DNA of 26,169 bases from an uncultured Desulfovibrio sp. (GCA_900547595.1 URHE01000022.1:1-26169), one strand, 5' to 3'. Shown: positions 7,541-15,361, counted from the first letter of the stretch. The notes: generated by a model not told the origin, from the letters alone. Numbers and translations are program-made.

Positions 7541-9073
7541 ATGGCAGAGTTTTCCTACGTCAAGATCAGGAATTTCATCAACGGCCAGTGGCAGACCGAA
7601 CCGGATGCTCCGGTCAAGCCGCTCTACAATCCCTCCACGGGCGAGCAGATCGGCGAGGTGCCCATGTCCGGCGCCAAGACCTGCGAAGCCGCCATCGCCA
7701 CGGCATGGGAGGCGTACCAGAGCTGGCGCGAACTGCCCATAGCCAAACGCCTCATCTATATTTTCAAGCTGCGTGACGCCATGGTCCGCAACCATGAAAA
7801 ACTGGCCCGGGGCATCGCCTGGGACCAGGCCAAGCACATTTCCGAAGCGCGGGGCGAAGTGCAGCGCGTCATCGAGATCATCGAATCCGCCGCCGGCGCT
7901 TCCTCGACCATCCAGGGCGACACCCTCGACCAGGTGTCGGGAAGCATCTCCGTCAAGGTGGTGAAGCAGTCGCTGGGCGTTTTCGGCGGCGTGGCCCCGT
8001 TCAACTTCCCGGCGCTGGTTTTCGGCTGGTTCATCCCCTACGCGCTGGCGGCGGGCGATACCTTCATCTTCAAACCCTCCACCCAGTCCCCCTATTTCAT
8101 GCAGCTCATGTGCGAGATATTCCAGGAGATCGAGCTGCCGGCGGGCGTGGTCAACGTCATCCACGGCGACCGTTCCATCCCCGGAACCTGGTACGAGGAC
8201 CCGCGCATGGCGGGCGTGTGCCTGGTGGGCTCCACGCCCACGGCCAAAAAAATGGCCGAGGGCTGCGCGCGCGGCGCCAAGCGCTCCATGCTGCTCGGGG
8301 GCGCCAAGAACATGCTCGTTGTCATGGAGGACGCCAATCTTGACGTCTTTGTGGACAACTTCCTCAACTCCTGCTACGGCTCGGCCGGCCAGCGCTGCCT
8401 GGCGGGTTCCATTGTGGCGGCGGTGCCGGAAATCTATGACGAGGTCATCGAGCGCATCGTCGAGGCATCCAAGAAGGTCAAGGTGGGCGACGCCTTCGAC
8501 CCCGACGTCTACATGGGCCCCCTCATTTCCCGCGCCGCGGCCGACAATGTGATCAACTATGTGGACATCGCCCTCAGGCACGGCAAGTGCGAGCTGATCC
8601 TCGACGGCCGCCACCCCGACCTGCCGGAGAAAAACCGCAACGGCTATTTCGTCGGCCCCACGATCATCAAGGATGTCACGCCCTGCAATCCGCTGTTCAC
8701 CACCGAGGTTTTCGGACCGCTGGTGGCGACCATCAAGGTGGCGGACATGGATGACGCCCTCAACCTCATCCGCGCATCCGAGTACGGCAACGGCGCTTGC
8801 ATTTTCACACAGAATGCCTACTATGTGGAAAGGTTCGGCCGCATGGCCGATGTAGGCATGGTGGGTGTCAATGTCGGCATCTGCGCGCCGCATCCCTATG
8901 TGCCCTTCGGCGGCATCAAAGGCTCCCTGCTCGGCACCAACAAGGTGCAGGGCAAAGAGGGCATGGACTTCTTCCTGCAAGACAAGGTCATCACCCTGCG
9001 CACCCATCCGCCCAAGGGCATGACCGCTTCCGGCGCCAAACCGTCCGCGGTGCGCTCCTGCGTTGCCTCCTGA
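7541..9073 (+). CDS. MmsA-type aldehyde dehydrogenase (CoA-acylating class)
   Basis: A 510-residue aldehyde dehydrogenase that resembles methylmalonate-semialdehyde dehydrogenase (MmsA), the branch of the ALDH superfamily that forms acyl-CoA instead of free acid. Visible landmarks: GGVAPFNFPALVFGW at about 149-163, VGSTPTAKKMAEG at about 229-241, LLGGAKNMLVVMEDAN at about 251-266 and the catalytic Cys286 in GSAGQRCLA. Hydrolytic ALDHs have a general-base Glu in ELGGK. Here the aligned position is Leu, as expected for CoA-dependent members. The C-terminal GMVGVNVGICAP is also MmsA-like. It starts at the ATG with AAGGGG ahead. I infer conversion of lyase-derived acetaldehyde to acetyl-CoA, replacing the AdhE seen in other isethionate users. 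Oxidation of sulfoacetaldehyde is an alternative. Confidence 0.9.
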   Translation: MAEFSYVKIRNFINGQWQTEPDAPVKPLYNPSTGEQIGEVPMSGAKTCEAAIATAWEAYQSWRELPIAKRLIYIFKLRDAMVRNHEKLARGIAWDQAKHISEARGEVQRVIEIIESAAGASSTIQGDTLDQVSGSISVKVVKQSLGVFGGVAPFNFPALVFGWFIPYALAAGDTFIFKPSTQSPYFMQLMCEIFQEIELPAGVVNVIHGDRSIPGTWYEDPRMAGVCLVGSTPTAKKMAEGCARGAKRSMLLGGAKNMLVVMEDANLDVFVDNFLNSCYGSAGQRCLAGSIVAAVPEIYDEVIERIVEASKKVKVGDAFDPDVYMGPLISRAAADNVINYVDIALRHGKCELILDGRHPDLPEKNRNGYFVGPTIIKDVTPCNPLFTTEVFGPLVATIKVADMDDALNLIRASEYGNGACIFTQNAYYVERFGRMADVGMVGVNVGICAPHPYVPFGGIKGSLLGTNKVQGKEGMDFFLQDKVITLRTHPPKGMTASGAKPSAVRSCVAS

Positions 9074-9135
9074 GCCGCAGTCCGCTTGTGCGACCCTGCG
9101 GTCTGAGAGGCGCGGTGTTCTGCAAGCCCGTAAAA

Positions 9136-9170
9136 GGAGTGTTCCGAAGCCCGGAACACTCCGTTATTCC
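9136..9170 (+). terminator. Hairpin after aldehyde dehydrogenase, probable terminator
   Basis: A perfect 11-base stem GGAGTGTTCCG / CGGAACACTCC with loop AAGCC lies 62 bases after the aldehyde dehydrogenase stop, followed by GTTATTCC. The weak T-tail suggests partial termination before the regulator gene. Confidence 0.6.
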
Positions 9171-9184
9171 TGCCAATAGCCTCG

Positions 9185-9206
9185 GGGGAGGGGTCCGCCC
9201 CTCCCC
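9185..9206 (+). repeat. Perfect 9-bp hairpin just upstream of the Crp/Fnr-type gene
   Basis: GGGGAGGGG and CCCCTCCCC flank TCCG. It ends 14 bases before the regulator ATG at 9221, followed only by TTCC. It may be a second terminator or may limit translation by crowding the ribosome binding region. Confidence 0.5.
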
Positions 9207-9220
9207 TTCCGGAACCTGCC

Positions 9221-9946
9221 ATGGTCAACGAGCGCGACTCCACGGGAGCGGCCCATCCCACCAGGGATTACAGACTCGCCCAGGTAGCCGACCTCAATCG
9301 CTGCTGGGAGCAACTCCTCCATTTCGCGCGGCGGCATGTGTATGCCAAACATGCCATCATCCCGCACCAGCACGGCAATTCCTTCTATTACCTCTCCGAC
9401 GGTCTGGTGGGGATCTTCTACACGGCCAGCTGCGGCAGGGAACGGCTCACCCTGCGCGTCAAGCCGGGCTGCATCTTCAATGAGGCGCGGCCCCTGAGCG
9501 GCCTGGCCCCGGAAGGACATTTCGTCTGCATGCAGCCTTCGGTGGTCTGGCATTTTCCCGAACACCTGCTGGGAGACCCCGACTTCATCAGCGGGCATGT
9601 GGAGCAGATCAGCAATCTGCTGCGTTCCATGGGGACCAAGATACTCACGCATTATATCTTCCTCGCCGAAATGGGGACAGGCAGCCACGAGACGCACCTT
9701 TGCCGCTTCATCCAGGCGTTCATGCGCGGCAGCCGGCAGCGGAACATCCCCTGCAACATGACGCAGGAGGAAGTGGCCTCGCTCCTCGGCATCCACCGCA
9801 CCACACTGGCGCGTCTGGTGCGGCGCCTGAAAAAGCGCGGGGTCATCTCCTCGTTCACGGCCAGAAACATCACCATTGAAGACCCCGAAGAACTTGACAT
9901 GATCGCCAACGGGGGCCAGCTTCCCGCGGACGGGGACGACATATGA
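9221..9946 (+). CDS. Crp/Fnr-family transcriptional regulator
   Basis: A 241-residue regulator with an N-terminal cyclic-nucleotide-binding-like beta-roll (about residues 25-125, with NSFYYLSDGLVGIFY and RVKPGCIFNE), a long dimer helix (about 125-150) and a C-terminal winged helix. The recognition part is TQEEVASLLGIHRTTLARLV at 181-200, followed by LKKRGVIS. The cysteines (28, 71, 84, 103, 161, 178) do not form an FNR-type N-terminal cluster, so oxygen sensing by a 4Fe-4S cluster is not supported. The ligand is unknown. It lies between the dehydrogenase operon and the lyase gene, with two hairpins ahead of its start and no clear strong RBS, so expression is probably low. Likely targets are the palindromes around the TRAP/dehydrogenase intergenic region, which is an inference. 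Confidence 0.88.
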   Translation: MVNERDSTGAAHPTRDYRLAQVADLNRCWEQLLHFARRHVYAKHAIIPHQHGNSFYYLSDGLVGIFYTASCGRERLTLRVKPGCIFNEARPLSGLAPEGHFVCMQPSVVWHFPEHLLGDPDFISGHVEQISNLLRSMGTKILTHYIFLAEMGTGSHETHLCRFIQAFMRGSRQRNIPCNMTQEEVASLLGIHRTTLARLVRRLKKRGVISSFTARNITIEDPEELDMIANGGQLPADGDDI

Positions 9947-9980
9947 TGCGAAATTGCAACTTCCGGCAGGGGTCCGGAGG

Positions 9981-10077
9981 GCAAAAACATCGGGAAACAG
10001 ATGTCTGCCCCGCAAACATGTTGCAAATTTACATCATCTTTGGGCAAAAGCGGGTTCTTTTCACCAACCGTCGCAAA
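9981..10077 (+). promoter_or_regulatory. Cluster of five GCAAA boxes, candidate enhancer (UAS) for the lyase promoter
   Basis: GCAAA occurs on the plus strand at 9981, 10012, 10023, 10044 and 10073. The steps are 31, 11, 21 and 29 bases, close to 3, 1, 2 and 3 helical turns. The cluster lies about 95-190 bases upstream of the -24 element, where sigma-54 activators usually bind. The same GCAAAT core occurs in the element between the TRAP and dehydrogenase operons. Confidence 0.4.
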
Positions 10078-10150
10078 TATGCACCAAAATCTTCCGTTTC
10101 CCCGGCGCCCCCGCTGGGGCGGCGGAGAAAATGCGCTGATTATCAATGAA

Positions 10151-10163
10151 AATCAAAATGTTG
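10151..10163 (+). promoter_or_regulatory. Perfect IHF-consensus site upstream of lyase promoter
   Basis: AATCAAAATGTTG matches WATCAANNNNTTR at every defined position and ends seven bases before the -24 element. IHF bending between an enhancer and a -24/-12 promoter is a standard arrangement for sigma-54 control. Confidence 0.5.
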
Positions 10164-10169
10164 CCGAAT

Positions 10170-10185
10170 TGGCATAAAAACTGCT
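10170..10185 (+). promoter_or_regulatory. Sigma-54 (-24/-12) promoter of the isethionate lyase gene
   Basis: TGGCAT, five A's, then CTGCT. GG (10171-10172) and GC (10183-10184) have the exact ten-base separation, and the -24 half is near-ideal. The predicted start is near 10196, giving a leader of about 84 bases. A PAS-type sigma-54 activator is encoded downstream of the activase, so the needed partner is local. Confidence 0.75.
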
Positions 10186-10279
10186 GCTAGAGAAATAGTT
10201 CACCAAGTGACGCCGCTGACCGGCCGCATGCCGCGCCGGACACCGCATCGCAACCATTCTTTTCAGGAAGGAGTTCCAG

Positions 10280-12775
10280 ATGAATGTGACCACCTGCGCG
10301 TGCCGTTCCCCTCAGGAAGAACGCCTTTACGACAAGATCGCCGGCAAGGAGGACAAGTTCCGTCACACGCATGCCCGGGTTTTCCGGCTGCTGGAGCGGT
10401 TTGAAGGCCAGAAGCCGCGCATCGACATCGAGCGCGCCCGCTATTTCACCGAATCCATGAAAGAGACCGAAGGCCAGCCCCTGGTGCTGCGCTGGGCCAA
10501 GGCGCTCATGCACATCGCCAAGAATATTTCGGTCTGCGTGCAGGAGGACCAGCTGCTGCTGGGCCGCGCCGGCTGCGACGGGCGCTACGGCATTCTCTAT
10601 CCCGAACTGGACGGCGATTTTCTGGACGCGGCCGTGCGCGACCTGCCCACCCGCAAGACCTCGCCTGCCACCATCACGCCCGAGGACGCCAAGGTGGTCA
10701 TCGAGGAGATCGCTCCCTACTGGAAGGGCAAGACCTACCACGAGGCCCTCAATGCCGCCCTGCCGCCGGAAGTGCACAAGCTCACCTATGACGATCCCCA
10801 GGGCCTCGTCTCGCGCTTCATCGTCAACGAGACCTCGTCCTTCCGTTCCTCCATCCAGTGGGTGCATGACTACGAAAAGATCCTCAAGCGCGGCTTCAAC
10901 AGCATCAAGAAGGAAGCCCAGGAAAAACTGGCCGCCCTTGATCCGCTGAGCGCCAAGGAAGACCGCGAGAAGCGTCCCTTCCTGGAAGCCGTCATCATCG
11001 TCTGCGACGCCATCGTCCTCTGGGCCAAGCGCCACGCCAAGCTGGCGCGCGAAATGGCCGCCAAGGAGAAGGACCCCGCGCGCAAGGCCGAGCTGCTCCG
11101 CATGGCCGAGAACGCCGAGCGCGTGCCCGGCGAACCCGCCCGCGACTTCTGGGAAGCCTGCCAGAGCCAGTGGTTCACCCAGATGTTCTCGCGCCTTGAG
11201 CAGAAAACCGGCACGACCATTTCCAATGGCCGCATGGACCAGTATCTCTACCCGTACTACAAGCAGGACAAGGCCGCCAGCAAGCTCAACGACGCGCAGG
11301 CCATGGAGATGCTGGAGTGCATGTGGGTCGGCATGGCCGAATTCATCGACATGTACATTTCCCCCTGCGGCGGCGCCTTCAACGAGGGCTACGCCCACTG
11401 GGAGGCCGTGACCGTCGGCGGCCAGACCCCTGACGGCCGCGACGCCAGCAACGAGCTGACCCACCTCATCCTCAAGTCCAAGCGCGAGTTCCCGCTGCAC
11501 TATCCCGACCTGGCGGCACGCATCCATGCCCGCGCGCCCGAGCGCTACCTCTGGGATGTGGCCGAGACCATCAAGGACGGCACGGGCTTCCCCAAGCTGA
11601 TCAACGATGAGGAAGTGGTGCCGCTCTATGTCTCCAAGGGCGCCACCTTCGAGGAGGCCCTGGACTACGCCGTTTCCGGCTGCACCGAGGCGCGCATGCC
11701 CAACCGCGACACCTACACCTCCGGGGGCGCCTACATCAACTTCGCCGCCGCCGTGGAAATGGTGCTGCGCAACGGCCGCATGAAGAAATACGGCGACGAG
11801 CTCCTGGGCGTGGAAACGGGCGACCCACGCAACTTCAAGACCTGGGAAGAGTTCTGGGACGCCTATGTGCAGCAGCATCTGCTCTTCCTCAAGACCGCCT
11901 TCGTCCAGCAGTACATCATCAACAAGCTGCGCGCCCAGCACTTTGCCCAGCCCATGGGCTCCGCCATGCATGACCTGTGCATGAAGCACTGCATCGACCT
12001 GCATCAGGAGCATATCCCCGAAGGCATCAACCTGGGCTACTTTGAATACATGGGCCTCGGCACGGTGGTCGACTCCCTGGCGGCGGTGAAAAAGCTCGTC
12101 TTTGAGGAAAAGAAGCTGACCATGGATCAGCTCATCAAGGCCATCGACGCCAACTTTGTGGGCTATGAGGACGTGCAGGCGCTGCTGCGCTCCGCGCCCT
12201 GCTACGGCAACAACGATCCCTACGCCGACGCCATCGGCCGCGAGATCGACCGCATCTCCGTGGAATACGGCGGCAAGTATTCCATGAAGGACCTGGGCAT
12301 GCACAACGATGTCCGCTATGTGCCCTTCACCTCCCATGTGCCCTTCGGCAAGGTGGTGTCCGCCACGCCCAACGGCCGCACCGACGGCTTCCCGCTTTCC
12401 GACGGCACCTCGGCCTCGCACGGGGCGGATGTGAACGGCCCCACCGCCGTCCTGCTCTCCAACTACAACACCAAGAACATGGGCATGCGTGACCGCGCCG
12501 CCCGCATGCTGAACATCAAGTTCACCCCCAAGTGCCTCGAAGGCGAGGCCGGAACGGAAAAACTGGTCTCCTTCATCCGCACGTTCTGCGACCTCAAGCT
12601 CTGGCATGTGCAGTTCAACGTGCTCAACAAGGAGACGCTGCTGGCCGCCCAGAAAGACCCGCAGAAATACCGCAACCTCATCGTGCGCATTGCCGGCTAC
12701 AGCGCCTATTTTGTGGATCTCTCGCCGGATCTCCAGAATGACCTCATCGCCCGCACTGAACACGAAACCTGCTGA
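10280..12775 (+). CDS. islA: Glycyl radical enzyme, isethionate sulfite-lyase (IslA/IseG)
   Basis: An 831-residue glycyl radical enzyme. It is predicted to break the C-S bond of isethionate (2-hydroxyethanesulfonate), giving acetaldehyde and sulfite in the cytoplasm without oxygen. The active-site motif is SGCTEARMPNRDTY with Cys468 and Glu470. The radical site is RIAGYSAY with Gly806. Arg189 and Gln193 (SFRSSIQW) and Arg679 (HNDVRYVPF) sit where the sulfonate-binding Arg189, Gln193 and Arg678 of the Desulfovibrio IslA structure are reported, and Trp374 is also conserved. The length equals the family's. The start at 10280 has AAGGAG seven bases ahead. It is followed by a hairpin and then its activase. 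Control is by a sigma-54 promoter. The main alternative is the dihydroxypropanesulfonate lyase HpsG, which shares the sulfonate pocket. Pyruvate formate-lyase is excluded by the single Cys motif, and choline or glycerol lyase by the Arg/Gln pair. Confidence 0.87.
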   Translation: MNVTTCACRSPQEERLYDKIAGKEDKFRHTHARVFRLLERFEGQKPRIDIERARYFTESMKETEGQPLVLRWAKALMHIAKNISVCVQEDQLLLGRAGCDGRYGILYPELDGDFLDAAVRDLPTRKTSPATITPEDAKVVIEEIAPYWKGKTYHEALNAALPPEVHKLTYDDPQGLVSRFIVNETSSFRSSIQWVHDYEKILKRGFNSIKKEAQEKLAALDPLSAKEDREKRPFLEAVIIVCDAIVLWAKRHAKLAREMAAKEKDPARKAELLRMAENAERVPGEPARDFWEACQSQWFTQMFSRLEQKTGTTISNGRMDQYLYPYYKQDKAASKLNDAQAMEMLECMWVGMAEFIDMYISPCGGAFNEGYAHWEAVTVGGQTPDGRDASNELTHLILKSKREFPLHYPDLAARIHARAPERYLWDVAETIKDGTGFPKLINDEEVVPLYVSKGATFEEALDYAVSGCTEARMPNRDTYTSGGAYINFAAAVEMVLRNGRMKKYGDELLGVETGDPRNFKTWEEFWDAYVQQHLLFLKTAFVQQYIINKLRAQHFAQPMGSAMHDLCMKHCIDLHQEHIPEGINLGYFEYMGLGTVVDSLAAVKKLVFEEKKLTMDQLIKAIDANFVGYEDVQALLRSAPCYGNNDPYADAIGREIDRISVEYGGKYSMKDLGMHNDVRYVPFTSHVPFGKVVSATPNGRTDGFPLSDGTSASHGADVNGPTAVLLSNYNTKNMGMRDRAARMLNIKFTPKCLEGEAGTEKLVSFIRTFCDLKLWHVQFNVLNKETLLAAQKDPQKYRNLIVRIAGYSAYFVDLSPDLQNDLIARTEHETC

Positions 12776-12792
12776 TTGATCCCCGAATCGAT

Positions 12793-12830
12793 GCCCTGGC
12801 CGGTTCCGCCGGCCAGGGCGTTTCTTTATC
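12793..12830 (+). terminator. Attenuating terminator hairpin between lyase and activase genes
   Basis: GCCCTGGCCGG and its perfect complement CCGGCCAGGGC (11 bp, loop TTCCG) are followed by GTTTCTTTATC. It lies 18 bases after the lyase stop and 24 bases before the activase ATG. It should end many transcripts, so that far less activase than lyase is made. Confidence 0.75.
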
Positions 12831-12853
12831 TTCAACCGAAGCAAGGATGTGGC

Positions 12854-13813
12854 ATGAATCAGGAAGCCTATGATGACGACCGGGACCTCGCCCAGGAAGG
12901 GATGGTCTTTAACGTCCAGAAATATTCCGTCCATGACGGTCCCGGTATCCGGACCATTGTCTTCCTCAAGGGCTGCTCCCTGCGTTGCCGCTGGTGCAGC
13001 AATCCCGAATCCCAGAATACCTGGCCGGAACTTGCCTGGAACGAGGGACGCTGCATCGGCATGGATAAATGCGGCCACTGCCTGGAGGCGTGCGAAAAGG
13101 GCGCGCTGACCGCCGGAGCCGACGGCAAGCCCGTGATCCAGCGGGAAAAATGTGGCGACTGCGCCCAGCCCTGCGCGGCGGCCTGCCCTTCGCAGGGGCT
13201 GCTCATCTATGGCAAACGGCGCACCGCGGGCGATGTGCTGAACGCGGTGGAACAGGACATGGCCTTCTATACCCGCTCCGGCGGCGGAATGACGCTTTCC
13301 GGCGGCGAACCCCTGCTTCAGCGCGACTTCGCCGTCGCCCTGCTGCGGCAGGCGCGCCTGCGCCGCATGAAAACGGCCATCGAGACCTGCGGCATGGTGC
13401 CGGAAGAGAATATCCGCGAAGCGGCGCCCTGGCTCAGCTATGCGCTCTTTGACATCAAGCACATGGACGCGGCGACGCACAAGGAGCAGACCGGGGGGGA
13501 CAATGCGCGCATCCACGCCAACTTCCGCATCCTGGCCGAAGAGTTCCCCACCCTGCCCATCCTGGCCCGGACCCCGGTCATTCCCGGCTTCAACGATACG
13601 CCCGACGCCATTGAAGCCATCGCGAACTTTCTCAAGCCCTACGGGCATGTGCGCTATGAGCTGCTCCCCTACCACCGCCTCGGAACGCAGAAATACCACT
13701 TTCTCCACCGAGAGCCGCCCATGGGAGAGCTGACGCTGAAGAAAAGCCGCATGCCCCGGCTGCAAAAGGTCGCCCTTGACATCCTGGGGGAGCGGGTGCA
13801 GATTCCCAAGTAA
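12854..13813 (+). CDS. islB: Glycyl radical enzyme activase, radical SAM (IslB/IseH)
   Basis: A 319-residue radical-SAM protein that installs the glycyl radical on the upstream lyase. The radical-SAM cluster motif CSLRCRWC is at residues 41-48 (Cys41, 45, 48), preceded by YSVHDGPGIRTIVFLKG, the typical activase start. A ferredoxin-like insertion supplies eight more cysteines (67, 73, 76, 80 and 100, 103, 107, 111) for two auxiliary 4Fe-4S clusters, as in activases of the glycerol/choline/isethionate type and unlike the short pyruvate formate-lyase activase. The SAM-binding GGGMTLSGGEPLLQ motif follows. I chose the ATG at 12854 because AAGGA precedes it and earlier in-frame ATGs lie inside the terminator hairpin. 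The next gene begins 25 bases later, so the regulator may be co-transcribed. Confidence 0.93.
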   Translation: MNQEAYDDDRDLAQEGMVFNVQKYSVHDGPGIRTIVFLKGCSLRCRWCSNPESQNTWPELAWNEGRCIGMDKCGHCLEACEKGALTAGADGKPVIQREKCGDCAQPCAAACPSQGLLIYGKRRTAGDVLNAVEQDMAFYTRSGGGMTLSGGEPLLQRDFAVALLRQARLRRMKTAIETCGMVPEENIREAAPWLSYALFDIKHMDAATHKEQTGGDNARIHANFRILAEEFPTLPILARTPVIPGFNDTPDAIEAIANFLKPYGHVRYELLPYHRLGTQKYHFLHREPPMGELTLKKSRMPRLQKVALDILGERVQIPK

Positions 13814-13838
13814 CTGGAAATCCACCCGATTTCAGGAA

Positions 13839-15329
13839 ATGAGTTCCGGCCTCCCCGCCGCGGTGTCAGCCATGCCCGATCGCGTCACTGAGCTTCTCGC
13901 CCCCCATGTCAGGCACATACTGGATGCCATGCCTTCCGGTGTTTTCATCACCGACGTCTCGGGGCGCACGCTCTATGTCAACCGCACCTATGAACAGCTG
14001 ACCGGCCTCCGGCAGGAGGAGCTGCGCGGCAAGAATGTGTGCAGTCTGGTGGGCGAGGGCATTTTCGACAATGTCCTCAACCCGGAGATCGTGCGCACCT
14101 GCAAGCCCGCCACCCATGTGCAGCAACTGAAAAACGGCACGCGGCTCGTGCTTTCCGGCTTCCCGGTTTTTGACGAGGACGGCGTCATCCGCCTGGTGGC
14201 CACCTTTGCCCGCGACATCACCCTCCTGGCGGATCTTCAGGACCAGGTGGCGGCCCAGCGCAAGCTCATCGACCAGATCAGCGGGCAGCTCTCCCATGTG
14301 GCCAAGGAAAACCATCACCAGCTGCCCATCTATGCCAGCGCCGCCATGAAGGAGGTCATCTCCCTGCTGCGCCGTTTCGCCGCCACGGACGCCACCGTGC
14401 TCATCCTGGGCGAGACGGGGGTGGGCAAGGATGTCGTCGGCCGCTACCTGCACGGCATTTCCGCCCGCAAGGACAAGGTCATGCTCAAGGTGGACTGCGG
14501 CGGCATTTCCGAAACGCTCACCGAGTCGGAGCTTTTCGGCTACCTGCCCGGCGCCTTTACCGGAGCCTCCGCCAAGGGCCGGGCCGGATACTTTGAGATC
14601 GCCGACGGCGGCACCATCTTCCTTGACGAGATCGGCGAACTGCCGCTGCCCATCCAGACGCGCCTTCTGCGCGTGCTTCAGGACAACGAGATCGTGCGCG
14701 TGGGCTCCTCGACGCCGCGCAAGGTGAACGTGCGCGTCATCGCGGCCACCAACCGCGACCTGGCGCGCTGCGTGGAGGAGGGCACCTTCCGCCGCGATCT
14801 TTTCTACCGCCTCAATGTGGCCACCCTGCGCATCCCCCCCCTGCGCGAACGCCGGGAGGACGTCCGCCCCCTGGCCGAGCACTTTCTTCGCCAGTATACG
14901 GCCAAGTACCGGAAAACACTGGCCTTCATGAACATCACCCTCGACCTGCTGACGGACTACGCCTGGCCCGGCAATGTGCGGGAACTCCAGAATCTCGTCC
15001 ACAGCCTTGTCATCACGCGCAACGGCCCCCTCATCGGGCCGGGCGACCTGCCCGAAGAGATCTCCGGCCGCGCGAAAAGCAACGGCGCCATGGCCGTGCC
15101 CGGCGAGGGCAGGCCCCTGAAGGACATCGTGGGCGAGATGGAGCGGGAATTTCTCCGCAAGGCCATTGAAGTGCATGGCTCCGTGCAAAAGGTGGCCGCG
15201 CTTTTCCAGGTCAACCGCAGCACCATCTTCCGCAAGCTTCAGGAAGGAAACACCGGGAGCGGCGGAACGAAGAAAACCGCGGGGAAGCGCCGCAGGAACG
15301 CGGCCGCCCCTCCCCCCCGGGAACACTGA
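13839..15329 (+). CDS. PAS-domain sigma-54-dependent transcriptional activator
   Basis: A 496-residue enhancer-binding protein. An N-terminal PAS domain (about residues 25-130, LDAMPSGVFITDVSGRTLYV) probably senses a small ligand or redox state. The AAA+ domain has Walker A GETGVGKD at 191-198, the sigma-54-contacting loop GAFTGA at 238-243, Walker B GTIFLDEIGEL at 258-268 and the arginine region FRRDLFYRLN at 317-326. A Fis-type helix-turn-helix (VQKVAALFQVNRSTIFRKL) is at 449-467. All key residues are intact, so it should be able to open -24/-12 promoters, and three candidate ones occur in this window. There is no receiver domain, so it is not a response regulator. The start is uncertain: 13839 has AGGA very close to it, and the ATG at 13872 is an alternative. 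Confidence 0.92.
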   Translation: MSSGLPAAVSAMPDRVTELLAPHVRHILDAMPSGVFITDVSGRTLYVNRTYEQLTGLRQEELRGKNVCSLVGEGIFDNVLNPEIVRTCKPATHVQQLKNGTRLVLSGFPVFDEDGVIRLVATFARDITLLADLQDQVAAQRKLIDQISGQLSHVAKENHHQLPIYASAAMKEVISLLRRFAATDATVLILGETGVGKDVVGRYLHGISARKDKVMLKVDCGGISETLTESELFGYLPGAFTGASAKGRAGYFEIADGGTIFLDEIGELPLPIQTRLLRVLQDNEIVRVGSSTPRKVNVRVIAATNRDLARCVEEGTFRRDLFYRLNVATLRIPPLRERREDVRPLAEHFLRQYTAKYRKTLAFMNITLDLLTDYAWPGNVRELQNLVHSLVITRNGPLIGPGDLPEEISGRAKSNGAMAVPGEGRPLKDIVGEMEREFLRKAIEVHGSVQKVAALFQVNRSTIFRKLQEGNTGSGGTKKTAGKRRRNAAAPPPREH

Positions 15330-15361
15330 CCGGCGGAGCCTTCGCCCCGCGCGGCGCAAAA

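Noticed and set aside
6278..9007. A 909-codon minus-strand open frame opposite the two dehydrogenases
   Set aside because: Same antisense effect: composition-driven protein with many His, Gly and Asp residues and no recognisable domain.
10280..12775. Choline trimethylamine-lyase or glycerol/propanediol dehydratase as the identity of the radical enzyme
   Set aside because: The Arg189/Gln193/Arg679 set and the GCTE motif fit sulfonate lyases, and no microcompartment or amine genes are nearby.
10187..13825. A 1,212-codon open frame on the minus strand across the lyase and activase genes
   Set aside because: It is antisense to two genes with clear catalytic motifs, has a low-complexity His/Gly/Val/Ala-rich translation and no plausible start signal. 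High-GC codon use leaves the opposite strand open.
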